Of a stretch of DNA of 7,086 nucleotides, positions 1 to 6,137 are shown in pieces. The translations under genes and the position numbers were made by a program. A model generated the notes under the pieces. It was not told the DNA's origin. It saw only the letters and a program-made list of their open reading frames with translations, and made no database searches. Numbering within the stretch: the stretch's first letter is position 1; every line of letters starts with the position of its first letter. Origin of the DNA: Pseudomonadota bacterium (GTDB lineage: Bacteria > Pseudomonadota > Gammaproteobacteria > Xanthomonadales > Xanthomonadaceae); contig JAEWBY010000076.1 in assembly GCA_023390905.1 (NCBI GenBank), forward strand, positions 1 to 7,086. Reading direction: 5' to 3'.

Positions 1-1
1 G

Positions 2-112
2 CACAACAAGAGCGAGTGTCCGCGCGGCCACGGCAAGCTCTCGCGCGCGCACCTGGGCAGGACGAATCGCCGCAGCTTCTTCTGCACGCAGTGCCAGACG
101 CTGTACGAATAA
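2..112 (+). CDS. Fpg/Nei-family DNA glycosylase, C-terminal zinc-finger end (partial)
   Basis: This is the 3' end of a gene that starts before the window; 36 codons remain, ending in TAA at 110-112. The visible peptide contains ECPRGHGK, then LGRTNRRSFFCTQCQTLYE. The pattern of an Arg/Asn-rich turn, an aromatic pair, C-x2-C-Q and a stop soon afterwards is typical of the C-terminal zinc finger of formamidopyrimidine-DNA glycosylase and endonuclease VIII. In that family the finger contacts DNA and places an Arg at the oxidised base, while catalysis is at the N-terminus, which is not visible here. The usual four-Cys finger is C-x2-C-x16-C-x2-C. Here the first half reads C-x3-H, so a His (local residue 10, or possibly 17) would have to be the second ligand. 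I cannot tell Fpg (MutM) from Nei, so I give no symbol. Family assignment is fairly likely; function of the full protein is inferred. Confidence 0.68.
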   Translation, partial: HNKSECPRGHGKLSRAHLGRTNRRSFFCTQCQTLYE

Positions 113-250
113 GTCAGAAGCAGCGAGCTCGTCATCGCCTGAGCCATGCGTCGGGCCTGAAGACCGTCCTGCCGCAAACACAACAACCGATCAGCATGCC
201 TCTGGTGAACGCGGGGCACGATCGTCATGCCATCGGCCGTGGCGCGCTAA

Positions 251-277
251 CGCGTCCGCGAACTGCCTGTGGACGCG
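251..277. terminator. possible shared hairpin between convergent genes
   Basis: The 173-base gap between the glycosylase stop (112) and the rlmL stop (286) holds no credible gene. Within it, CGCGTCC (251-257) and GGACGCG (271-277) form a perfect 7-bp stem with a 13-base loop, starting 8 bases past the rlmL stop. It could end transcription coming from rlmL, or from both sides. There is no T-run after the stem on either strand, so it is not a canonical intrinsic terminator. Confidence 0.3.
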
Positions 278-285
278 CCTGCGCA

Positions 286-2421
286 TCAATAACGTGTCAG
301 TCGCCAGCAGCGATGGATGCGCGGATTGCGTTCGAAATCCGGCGGAATCGTCTGCGCGCTGATGTCCTCGCAGCGCGCGAATTCGGCGATGGCGTTTTCA
401 TCCAGGCGAAATCGGCGGAAATTGTTGCTGAAATACAGCACGCCGTCCGGCGACAGGCGCGCGACCGCTGCACGCAGCAGCCGCACGTGTTCCTTCTGCA
501 CGTCGAAATCGTCGGCGCGAGCGGAGTTGGAGAATGTCGGCGGGTCGCAGAAAACCAGATCGTATTCGGCTTGTTCGGCCTCGAGCCAGCGCACGGCGTC
601 GGCGTGCACGAGCTGGTGATCGCCGCCGGCCATGCCGTTGGCGGCGAGATTGTCGGCGCACCATTGCAGGTACGTCGCGGACAGATCCACGCTGGTGGTG
701 CTGGCCGCGCCGCCGACCGCCGCCTGCACGCTCGCCACCCCGGTGTAGCTGAAGAGATTGAGGAAGTGCCGGCCGCGCGCCTCGCGCTGCATGCGCTGGC
801 GCAACGGACGGTGATCGAGGAACAGGCCCGTGTCGAGGTAATCGAACAGGTTCACCCGCAGCCGCGCCTCGTGTTCGCGCACCCACAGGCTGTGATCGCG
901 CTCCTCGAAGCGGCCGTACTTGCTGCCGCCCTTGCCGCGCGCGCGCGACTTCACCGCCACGCGCTCGGCCGGCACTTCGAACACTTCGCGCGCGGCGGCC
1001 AGCAGTTCGCTGAAGCGGCGGCGCACGTCGGCCTCCGGAATGCTCGCCGGTGCGGCGTATTCCTGCACGTGCAGGAACAGCGCGCCGTCGTTCTCCTGCT
1101 GGTAGACATCGATGGCCGCCGCGTATTCGGGCAGATCCGCGTCATAGGCGCGATAGCAGGTCACCCGCTCCCGCGCGCGCCAGCTCTTGAACTTCCTGAG
1201 GTTCTTGCGCAGGCGATTGGCGACCATCTGCGCACCTTCACTGAGCGCGCGCGGTTCGCTGCGCTCGCGTTGCGGCGCGGCGATGGGATCGCAGACGATC
1301 AACGCGCATTCGATCGCGCCGTTGAACACCTGGTATTTCTTCTGCGCGCGCAGCCCGGTGGCGTGCGCCAGTTCGGCATCACCGCACAGCAGGCTCGCGC
1401 GCCATTGCGGAACGGCGCGCTTCAGTGCGTCACCGAGCACGCGGTAAAGCCCTGCGTCGGCGGCAAGACGTTCGTCATACGGCGGATTGCAGACGGCCAG
1501 CCCGGTCTCCACGTGGGCCGGGGCCGACAGATCGGCCACGTCGCGCACCTGCCACTGGATCTGGCCTGCCAGTCCGGCGAGCACCGCGTTCTCGCCGGCG
1601 GCGCGAATCGCGCGCGCATCCAGATCGCTGCCGAAGAACACCGCGCGCAATGCCGCGCGTCCACGTGCTTCACGCGCCACCGCATCGGCGAACAGCTCGC
1701 GCCACACCGCGGCATCGAAGCCCAGCCAGCGGCTCGGCAGGGTGTTGCCATGGCGCAACAGGCCGGGCGCGACGTCGGCGGCCATCAGTGCGCCTTCGAT
1801 CAGCAGCGTGCCGCTGCCGCACATCGGATCCAGCAGGCCACCGCCGTCGTGGTAACGCTGCGGCCAGCCGCCGCGCATCAGCACGGCCGCCGCCAGGTTT
1901 TCCTTCAATGGCGCTTCGTTCTGCTCGCGCCGCCAGCCGCGCCGGTGCATCGGTCCGCCGCCGAGATCGATCGAGAGCGTCGCGCGTCCCTTGCGCAGCG
2001 AGAGGTTCACGCGCACGTCCGGTTGTTCGACGTCCACCGAAGGGCGTTCCAGGCCCTGCTGTCGCAGGCGATCGACCACCGCGTCCTTGATGCGCTGCGC
2101 GGCGTAGCGCGCGTGCGTGATCGTTTCGCCCGAGACATGCGCATCCACCGCCAGCGTCAGTTCCGGCCGCAGATGACGTTCCCATTCGATCGCGAACGCG
2201 CCGTCGTACAACGCGTTCTCATCGGGGCAGTCGTAGTCGGCGATCGGCCACAGCACGCGGCTGGCCAGTCGTGACCACAGCACCGCACGCTGGGCGTCGA
2301 TCAGTTCGCCCTCGACGTTGACGCCGGCGATGGTCGCGGTCGCCCGCGTGGCGCCGAGCGCGGTCAGCTCATCGGCGAGCAGATATTCCAGACCTTTGGC
2401 ACAGGAAACGAAGAATTTCAC
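286..2421 (-). CDS. rlmL: bifunctional 23S rRNA methyltransferase RlmKL (G2445 N2 / G2069 N7)
   Basis: This cytoplasmic enzyme methylates G2445 (N2) and G2069 (N7) of 23S rRNA during large-subunit assembly, using S-adenosylmethionine; this role is known from E. coli RlmL (702 aa), and the 711 aa here fit. The N-terminus (KFFVSCAKGLEYLLADEL) and LWSRLASRVLWPI match the family's ferredoxin-like/THUMP region (about residues 1-155). The first methyltransferase domain has the SAM motif DPMCGSGT (198-205) and catalytic NPPY (312-315). The second (RlmK) domain has NLFSYTGV (555-562) as SAM loop and DPPTFSNS (626-633). I chose the GTG at 2421-2419 because GGAG lies 5 bases upstream (2430-2427 on this strand) and the homologous N-terminus begins there; a GTG at 2445 would add 8 unsupported residues. 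It lies 93 bases downstream of the ABC-F gene on the same strand and may be co-transcribed. Both active sites look intact. Confidence 0.95.
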   Translation of the reverse strand: MKFFVSCAKGLEYLLADELTALGATRATATIAGVNVEGELIDAQRAVLWSRLASRVLWPIADYDCPDENALYDGAFAIEWERHLRPELTLAVDAHVSGETITHARYAAQRIKDAVVDRLRQQGLERPSVDVEQPDVRVNLSLRKGRATLSIDLGGGPMHRRGWRREQNEAPLKENLAAAVLMRGGWPQRYHDGGGLLDPMCGSGTLLIEGALMAADVAPGLLRHGNTLPSRWLGFDAAVWRELFADAVAREARGRAALRAVFFGSDLDARAIRAAGENAVLAGLAGQIQWQVRDVADLSAPAHVETGLAVCNPPYDERLAADAGLYRVLGDALKRAVPQWRASLLCGDAELAHATGLRAQKKYQVFNGAIECALIVCDPIAAPQRERSEPRALSEGAQMVANRLRKNLRKFKSWRARERVTCYRAYDADLPEYAAAIDVYQQENDGALFLHVQEYAAPASIPEADVRRRFSELLAAAREVFEVPAERVAVKSRARGKGGSKYGRFEERDHSLWVREHEARLRVNLFDYLDTGLFLDHRPLRQRMQREARGRHFLNLFSYTGVASVQAAVGGAASTTSVDLSATYLQWCADNLAANGMAGGDHQLVHADAVRWLEAEQAEYDLVFCDPPTFSNSARADDFDVQKEHVRLLRAAVARLSPDGVLYFSNNFRRFRLDENAIAEFARCEDISAQTIPPDFERNPRIHRCWRLTRY

Positions 2422-2497
2422 GCGGACTCCGGCAACAAGCAGCACGGGAACGGCCCGCGGGGGTGCAATTCTGACGCATCGGGGGCGTGCGCACGAA

Positions 2498-2512
2498 CCG
2501 TCACGGTGACGG
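2498..2512 (-). other. small hairpin in the ABC-F to rlmL gap
   Basis: CCGTCA (2498-2503) and TGACGG (2507-2512) form a 6-bp stem with a 3-base loop, two bases past the ABC-F stop codon. A 10-bp perfect palindrome, CGTGCGCACG, follows at 2486-2495. Neither is followed by a T-run, and I see no convincing -35/-10 pair for rlmL in the 93-base gap. The hairpin may weaken read-through, protect a 3' end, or mean nothing; read-through into rlmL seems likely. Confidence 0.25.
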
Positions 2513-2514
2513 CT

Positions 2515-4128
2515 TCACCACGGCGCCAGCCTCCACGGTGATGCGGAGACGTCCAGCCGGTGCGTCGGCGCGATGGCCTTCAGCAGCGCGTCGTCGTGGG
2601 AGGCGATCACCCACGCGCCGGAATACTGCAGGAGCATGCGTTCCAGCGCATGCAGGCTGTCGAGATCGAGATGGTTGCCCGGTTCGTCCAGCAGCAGCAG
2701 TCCGGCCGGCTGTTCACGGTACAACGCCAGGGCCAGCGCGGCCTTCAGACGTTCACCACCGCTGAGCCGGGCGCTGGGCAGTTCCACCCGGGCCGCATCC
2801 AGTCCAAGCAGGGCCAGGCGCGTGCGCAGCGCGCCTTCGCCGGCCGTGGGGTTGGCCTCGCGCAACTGCGCCGCCGCGCTGCGGTCGGGCTCGAGTGAAG
2901 CCAGCCGTTGATCCAGCCACGCCACCGGTGTGCGCAGCTCGCAGCGGCCGTGCAAGGGCGCGGTCTGCCCGGCGAGCACGCGCAGCAGCGTCGTCTTGCC
3001 GCTGCCGTTGGGACCGTGCAGGGCGATGCGCTGGCGGCCGGTGATGATGAGGTCGATGCCCTCGCCGGTGGCCGGCACATGCGGCAGCACGACCTGTTCG
3101 AGACGGGCGATGATGCGATCGGCCACGGCGGTGGCCGGCGGCGCGAACATCGCCAGGTCCGTGCTGGTTTCAATCGCGGCGGCCGCCTCCCGCACCTCCT
3201 GCACCAGCTTCACCTGCGCCGCCTGCTGCTGGCGGGCGCGGCGGCCCGCACTGTCCTGGCTGCGATCGCGCGCCAGGCCCAGCAGGATGGGGGCCTGATT
3301 GGCCTGCCTGGCGTCGCGATCGCCGTGCGCCTGCCGGCGCTGCTGGCGCTCGTGTTGTTCATGGCGTTCGCGTTCGTGGCGCCGCAGCGCTGTCCTGTGC
3401 TGATCGAGCACGCGCTCGGACTGCGCACGCTCTTCCGCCTTGCGCGCTGCATAGAAGGCGTGGCCGCCGCCATAGGATCGCAGGCCCAGGCTGGAAAGCT
3501 CTTCGATCCGCTGCATCCGATCCAGCAACGGGCGATCGTGGCTGATGACCAGCAGCCCTCTGGTCCAGCCGGCAAGCTGTTCGCGCAGGCGTTGGCGCTG
3601 GGCGGCGTCCAGATGATTGGTCGGCTCATCGAGGATCAGCATGTCGGCCCCGGACAGCCACGCGCCGGCCAGAGCCACGCGCATGGCTTGACCGCCGCTC
3701 AACGTGTGCGCGGGACGATCGAACGGCACGCCGCGCAGATCCTGCCGCGCCAGTTCGGCCGCCAGTTGCGAGCGCAGTTCCCAGCGATCGGCGAGCAGTT
3801 CGAAATCGTGCGCATCCACGCTGCCGGCTTCGATGCGCGCCAGCGCGTCCAGCGCCGGCCGCACGCGGGCCAGCGTGGCGACGGTGTCGTCCGGGCCGAT
3901 CGCGATCTGCTGCGGCAGGTAATGCACCCGCGCACTGCCGGTGCGCCGTCCGGTGGTGGGGCGGAGTTCGCCCGCCAGGATCCGCGCGAGCACGCTTTTG
4001 CCCGCGCCGTTGCGGCCGACCAGACCGGTCGGCCGATCATCCAGGCGGAGATCGAGATCGGAGAACAGGATCCTGCCATCGGGCAGGACATGCGAGGCGC
4101 GTTCGAGCGCGAGCAAGGGAGCGGTCAT
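2515..4128 (-). CDS. ABC-F family ATPase (ribosome-associated type, two ATP-binding domains)
   Basis: The 537-residue protein is a tandem ATPase with no membrane segment, which is the ABC-F layout; such proteins act on the ribosome (EttA, Uup, YbiT, YheS) or protect it from antibiotics, not as transporters. Domain 1: Walker A GRNGAGKS (38-45), signature LSGGQ (143-147), Walker B into DEPTNHLD (167-174), switch His 197. Domain 2: Walker A GPNGSGKT (372-379), signature LSGGE (455-459), DEPGNHLD (481-488), switch His 511. The linker between them (about 225-325) is charged and rich in Arg, Gln and His, as expected for the arm that reaches toward P-site tRNA and the peptidyl-transferase centre. 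The ATG at 4128 has only a weak GGA six bases upstream. Thr of the second DEPTNHLD is Gly here. Both Walker B glutamates are present. It resembles a proteobacterial ABC-F subgroup I cannot name, so a housekeeping translation role is inferred, and resistance is not shown. Confidence 0.9.
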   Translation of the reverse strand: MTAPLLALERASHVLPDGRILFSDLDLRLDDRPTGLVGRNGAGKSVLARILAGELRPTTGRRTGSARVHYLPQQIAIGPDDTVATLARVRPALDALARIEAGSVDAHDFELLADRWELRSQLAAELARQDLRGVPFDRPAHTLSGGQAMRVALAGAWLSGADMLILDEPTNHLDAAQRQRLREQLAGWTRGLLVISHDRPLLDRMQRIEELSSLGLRSYGGGHAFYAARKAEERAQSERVLDQHRTALRRHERERHEQHERQQRRQAHGDRDARQANQAPILLGLARDRSQDSAGRRARQQQAAQVKLVQEVREAAAAIETSTDLAMFAPPATAVADRIIARLEQVVLPHVPATGEGIDLIITGRQRIALHGPNGSGKTTLLRVLAGQTAPLHGRCELRTPVAWLDQRLASLEPDRSAAAQLREANPTAGEGALRTRLALLGLDAARVELPSARLSGGERLKAALALALYREQPAGLLLLDEPGNHLDLDSLHALERMLLQYSGAWVIASHDDALLKAIAPTHRLDVSASPWRLAPW

Positions 4129-4154
4129 GCGGATTCCATGGATGCCTGGGGACT

Positions 4155-4201
4155 GCCCGGCCGTGCGGCGGGCGAATCGGGCCGTCGGTGGACGGCGGCA
4201 T
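4155..4201 (-). promoter_or_regulatory. GC-rich hairpin leader upstream of the ABC-F gene
   Basis: The gap between the hydrolase stop (4307) and the ABC-F start (4128) is 178 bases. In its half nearest the ABC-F gene, GCCGTC (4181-4186) and GACGGC (4191-4196) form a perfect 6-bp stem with a 4-base loop. GCCCG (4155-4159) pairs with CGGGC (4169-4173), with CC/GG (4161-4162 with 4167-4168) extending it across a bulge. On the minus strand an ORF of three codons, ATG CGC CAT TGA (4212-4201), touches a second ORF starting at 4201. These could form a translation-sensing leader, but GC-rich DNA makes such structures often by chance. Confidence 0.3.
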
Positions 4202-4244
4202 CAATGGCGCATGGGGGCGGGCTCCGCTGGAATCCGAGCGGGCG

Positions 4245-4250
4245 ATCCTA
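4245..4250 (-). promoter_or_regulatory. possible -10 box for the ABC-F gene
   Basis: On the minus strand this reads TAGGAT inside GATGATAGGATCGC, a 4/6 match to TATAAT in an otherwise very GC-rich stretch. It would start transcription near 4238 and give a leader of about 110 bases. No good -35 box lies at the usual spacing. The plus-strand reading TATCAT (4249-4254) is a 5/6 match but faces no plus-strand gene. Confidence 0.3.
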
Positions 4251-4306
4251 TCATCGCTGCGCGCGCGGCCTTGACCGCACGATGAACCCACTCGCGATCG
4301 GCGGAC

Positions 4307-4846
4307 CTAGAGCGCGGACAGCAACTCGGCGAACGCGTCGGCCGAAGTGTCCACGTGCGCCGACAACCGGTGCGCATCGTCGACCATCAGCAGGCGCGAG
4401 CGACGCATGCGCGCCCATTCGCAGATCAGCGGCGCGGGGATCAGTTCATCGTCCCAGCCGTGGATGATCGAGATCGGCACCGCGGGCGCGTCGAGTTCGG
4501 GCAGTGGCCCCATCGTGATCGGCGGAGCCATCAGGAACAGCGCGCGCACGGGCACCTCGAGCGCGACGCGCGCGGAGATGTACGCGCCCAGGCTGGAGCC
4601 GGCGAGCACCAGTGGACCGCGCGCGGCGGCCGCGCGGGCCAGCGCGAGCAGGCGAGACTGGCGCGCTTCCACGTCACCGAGCGAGCTGATGTCGCGACGG
4701 CCATCCAGATCCGTGTAATCGGGGCGTTCGTGGGTCCAGCCCAGGCGCTCGGCCGCTTCGGCCAGCGCGGTGACCTTGGTGGCGTCCGGGCCGCTCTCGA
4801 ACCCGTGCGAAAGAATGCAATGGCCGCGGGTGGAGGAATGGATCAC
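4307..4846 (-). CDS. small alpha/beta hydrolase (YqiA-like esterase fold)
   Basis: A 179-residue protein with the core features of a compact alpha/beta hydrolase. An early HGF (His14-Gly15) fits the oxyanion-hole strand; GSSLG (83-87) is the nucleophile elbow with Ser85; GWDDELIP supplies the likely acid (Asp132 or Asp133); DAHRLS supplies the likely base, His159. There is no signal peptide, so it should be cytoplasmic. Size and the GSSLGAY motif resemble YqiA/UPF0227-type esterases, but the substrate cannot be read from the sequence. The start is the GTG at 4846-4844, which overlaps the MOSC gene's TGA in the sequence GTGA and has GGAGG four bases upstream; longer reading into the MOSC gene adds 19 residues unlike the family. 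The tight overlap means the two proteins are made together. Stop is TAG at 4309-4307. Confidence 0.85.
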   Translation of the reverse strand: MIHSSTRGHCILSHGFESGPDATKVTALAEAAERLGWTHERPDYTDLDGRRDISSLGDVEARQSRLLALARAAAARGPLVLAGSSLGAYISARVALEVPVRALFLMAPPITMGPLPELDAPAVPISIIHGWDDELIPAPLICEWARMRRSRLLMVDDAHRLSAHVDTSADAFAELLSAL

Positions 4847-5334
4847 AGCGCCTCCACGGTGTCGCCGATGCGGAACACGCCGCCCTGGATGATTCGCGCG
4901 CACAGCCCGCCGTGGCCGCGCATGGCGTTGTAACCGCCCGGGCCGAGCGCTTCTTCCATCCGCGCGCAGGGATCGCAGGGGTCGGTGCCTTCCAGCACCA
5001 CCTCGCCGAGGCGGAACCGGCGGCCCTTCAATGCGATCAGCGGAATGCCCGACACCACCACATTGCGACGCAGCAGCGCCGGCTGCAGATCCGGTTGCGC
5101 GGACAACTGCGCGATGACCGGCAGGTGCTCGGCCTGGATCAAGGTGACGCCGCGCTTGCCGCTGCCGCCGCCGTAGCGATCGCCGCCCAGTCCGCCGCCG
5201 GTGGTGGCCTGCGCCTGTTCGACCGGCGTCATCGCCACGTCGCGCGCCGGCCGCAGACCGATCCAGTCGATCCGGCCGGTGCGTGGCAGGGTGGCCATCA
5301 GGCGGGCCAGCGGGGAATCGGCAGACAACGGCAT
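4843..5334 (-). CDS. MOSC domain-containing protein
   Basis: A 163-residue protein made almost wholly of a MOSC domain, the fold shared with the C-terminus of molybdenum-cofactor sulfurases and with YiiM/YuaD-type proteins, which are thought to bind sulfur or the molybdenum cofactor through a conserved Cys. Visible family features are GGLGGDRYGG in the N-terminal third, the RRNVVVSGI segment (from Arg89), and TDPCDPCARM with Cys120 and Cys123; a further Cys145 lies in GGLCARII. One of Cys120/Cys123 is the likely functional Cys. I placed the start at ATG 5334-5332 because GGAG ends 7 bases before it; a GTG at 5340 is too close to that GGAG. The end overlaps the hydrolase start by 4 bases (GTGA). 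No molybdenum enzyme or cofactor gene is in the window, so the role is open; single-domain MOSC proteins have been linked to detoxification of N-hydroxylated compounds and to sulfur transfer. Confidence 0.88.
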   Translation of the reverse strand: MPLSADSPLARLMATLPRTGRIDWIGLRPARDVAMTPVEQAQATTGGGLGGDRYGGGSGKRGVTLIQAEHLPVIAQLSAQPDLQPALLRRNVVVSGIPLIALKGRRFRLGEVVLEGTDPCDPCARMEEALGPGGYNAMRGHGGLCARIIQGGVFRIGDTVEAL

Positions 5335-5373
5335 CAGCACACTCCAGCGCCGCGCGATGCGGCCATCATCGCC

Positions 5374-5379
5374 AGTTTA
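5374..5379 (-). promoter_or_regulatory. possible -10 box for the MOSC-hydrolase pair
   Basis: On the minus strand this reads TAAACT, a 4/6 match to TATAAT and the most AT-rich point of the 101-base divergent gap. It would start transcription near 5367, about 30 bases before the MOSC ATG, leaving room for its GGAG site. No clear -35 box is visible. Confidence 0.35.
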
Positions 5380-5423
5380 CCGGGGTCACGCGCGCGCCAC
5401 GGTCCGGCCCGCCCGGGATGCCC

Positions 5424-5429
5424 TACCAT
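5424..5429 (+). promoter_or_regulatory. possible -10 box giving a leaderless amidase transcript
   Basis: TACCAT lies in CCCTACCATGCGCGCATG. Its end is 6 bases before the amidase ATG at 5436, so transcription would begin at or next to the start codon itself. No purine-rich ribosome site precedes that ATG, which fits a leaderless message. The -35 region (around 5401-5406, GGTCCG) is poor, so the call rests on the -10 position alone. Confidence 0.4.
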
Positions 5430-5435
5430 GCGCGC

Positions 5436-6011
5436 ATGCCTGAGCCGTCCGCGTCCCTGCCCGCCATGGTCATCGACCCGTTGCCGTACGAATCCCGGCT
5501 CGACCCACGGCCGATCGCGCAGATCGACCTGGTCGTCATCCACTGCACCGAGCTGCCGGATCTGGCGATGGCGCGCGAATACGGCGAGCGCGTGCTGCAC
5601 GCCTCGGGCACCGGCAACAGCGGCCACTTCTACATCGATCGCGACGGCAGCGTGCACCGCTACGTTTCGCCCGAACGCGTCGCCCATCACGTGCGCGGCT
5701 ACAACCCGCGCTCGATCGGCATCGAGCTGGTCAATCGCGGCCGCTATCCGCACTGGCTGGCCGCGGCCCATCAGTCGATGGACGAGCCGTACGCCGAGGC
5801 GCAGATCACCGCGTTGATCGCACTGCTGCGCGTCCTGCAGGCGGAGTGTCCGCAGTTGCGCCACATCGCCGGTCACGAGGATCTGGACACCACGCTCGAA
5901 CCGGCCACGGATGATCCGGCGCGGCGGGTGCGGCGCAAGCGGGATCCCGGGCCGTGGTTCCCGTGGCCGCGCGTGCTGGCGGCGGTACCGCTGGAGCGCC
6001 TCGGGATCTGA
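5436..6011 (+). CDS. N-acetylmuramoyl-L-alanine amidase, AmpD-like (Amidase_2)
   Basis: A 191-residue zinc amidase that should cut the bond between N-acetylmuramic acid (or its 1,6-anhydro form) and L-alanine in peptidoglycan fragments. The Amidase_2 fold is visible: VVIHCTE with zinc ligand His36, SGHFYIDRDGSV (62-73), the GIELVN segment with Glu97, AGHEDLD with ligand His147, and RRKRDPGP with Lys168 and Asp170. His, His, Asp plus Glu and Lys match the ligands and catalytic pair known in AmpD. There is no signal peptide or lipobox, so it should act in the cytoplasm in cell-wall recycling, a step that in many gammaproteobacteria keeps beta-lactamase induction low. I chose ATG 5436; ATG 5418 in frame would add six residues but overlaps the probable -10 box. 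No ampE, ampR or beta-lactamase gene is nearby, so true AmpD versus a paralogue is not settled. Confidence 0.88.
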   Translation: MPEPSASLPAMVIDPLPYESRLDPRPIAQIDLVVIHCTELPDLAMAREYGERVLHASGTGNSGHFYIDRDGSVHRYVSPERVAHHVRGYNPRSIGIELVNRGRYPHWLAAAHQSMDEPYAEAQITALIALLRVLQAECPQLRHIAGHEDLDTTLEPATDDPARRVRRKRDPGPWFPWPRVLAAVPLERLGI

Positions 6012-6019
6012 GCGCGCGT

Positions 6020-6050
6020 GGCGCAGGGTCTCGCGCCGGGCTCCGGCCCG
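6020..6050 (+). terminator. GC-rich hairpins after the amidase, weak terminator candidate
   Basis: In the 126-base gap before tesB, GGCGC (6020-6024) can pair with GCGCC (6033-6037), and CGGGC (6037-6041) with GCCCG (6046-6050) around a 4-base loop. They start 8 bases past the amidase stop. No T-run follows, so termination would be imperfect or Rho-dependent. The remainder of the gap holds the tesB promoter. Confidence 0.3.
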
Positions 6051-6104
6051 TCGCCTTCACGCGTGGCAGCGGGTGGATGAAACAGCCCCGCCACGCCCTG
6101 CCCC

Positions 6105-6110
6105 TATAAT
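6105..6110 (+). promoter_or_regulatory. perfect -10 box of the tesB promoter
   Basis: TATAAT stands out in a stretch of C and G (CCCCTATAATTCACGC). Initiation would fall near 6117, giving a leader of about 20 bases before the tesB ATG. At 16-18 bases upstream there is no good -35 hexamer (ACAGCC at 6082-6087), so an activator or the strong -10 must compensate. This suggests tesB and the following DUF2007 gene have their own promoter. Confidence 0.7.
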
Positions 6111-6137
6111 TCACGCTTTCCCGTATCCCGCGAGCCC

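Noticed and set aside
113..285. Possible small gene or RNA in the gap between the glycosylase and rlmL
   Set aside because: No ORF with a start, ribosome site and recognisable product was seen, and only one short hairpin without a T-run was found.
16..2274. 752-codon plus-strand ORF lying across rlmL
   Set aside because: It is antisense to nearly all of rlmL, whose product matches a known enzyme end to end. Its composition (Ala, Arg, His, Gln rich, few domain-like motifs) is what the reverse strand of high-GC coding DNA gives, and it runs through the glycosylase tail in another frame.
2486..2495. Perfect 10-bp palindrome CGTGCGCACG as a regulator binding site
   Set aside because: CG/GC palindromes of this size are frequent in such GC-rich DNA, and there is no second copy or identified regulator to support an operator.
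4037..4291. 84-codon minus-strand ORF starting at 4291 as a separate small gene
   Set aside because: No ribosome site supports the 4291 start, and about 30 of its codons overlap the ABC-F gene out of frame. Only its internal ATG at 4201 was kept, as a possible leader ORF in the findings.
2908..4467. 519-codon plus-strand ORF across the ABC-F gene and into the hydrolase
   Set aside because: It is antisense to an intact ABC-F gene, spans two unrelated genes and an intergenic gap, and shows no recognisable family motif.
4355..5817. Two long plus-strand ORFs (4355-4933 and 4912-5817) that could look like a pair of genes
   Set aside because: They cover the hydrolase and MOSC genes antisense and then the amidase in a wrong frame. 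The real genes there have catalytic motifs and good starts.
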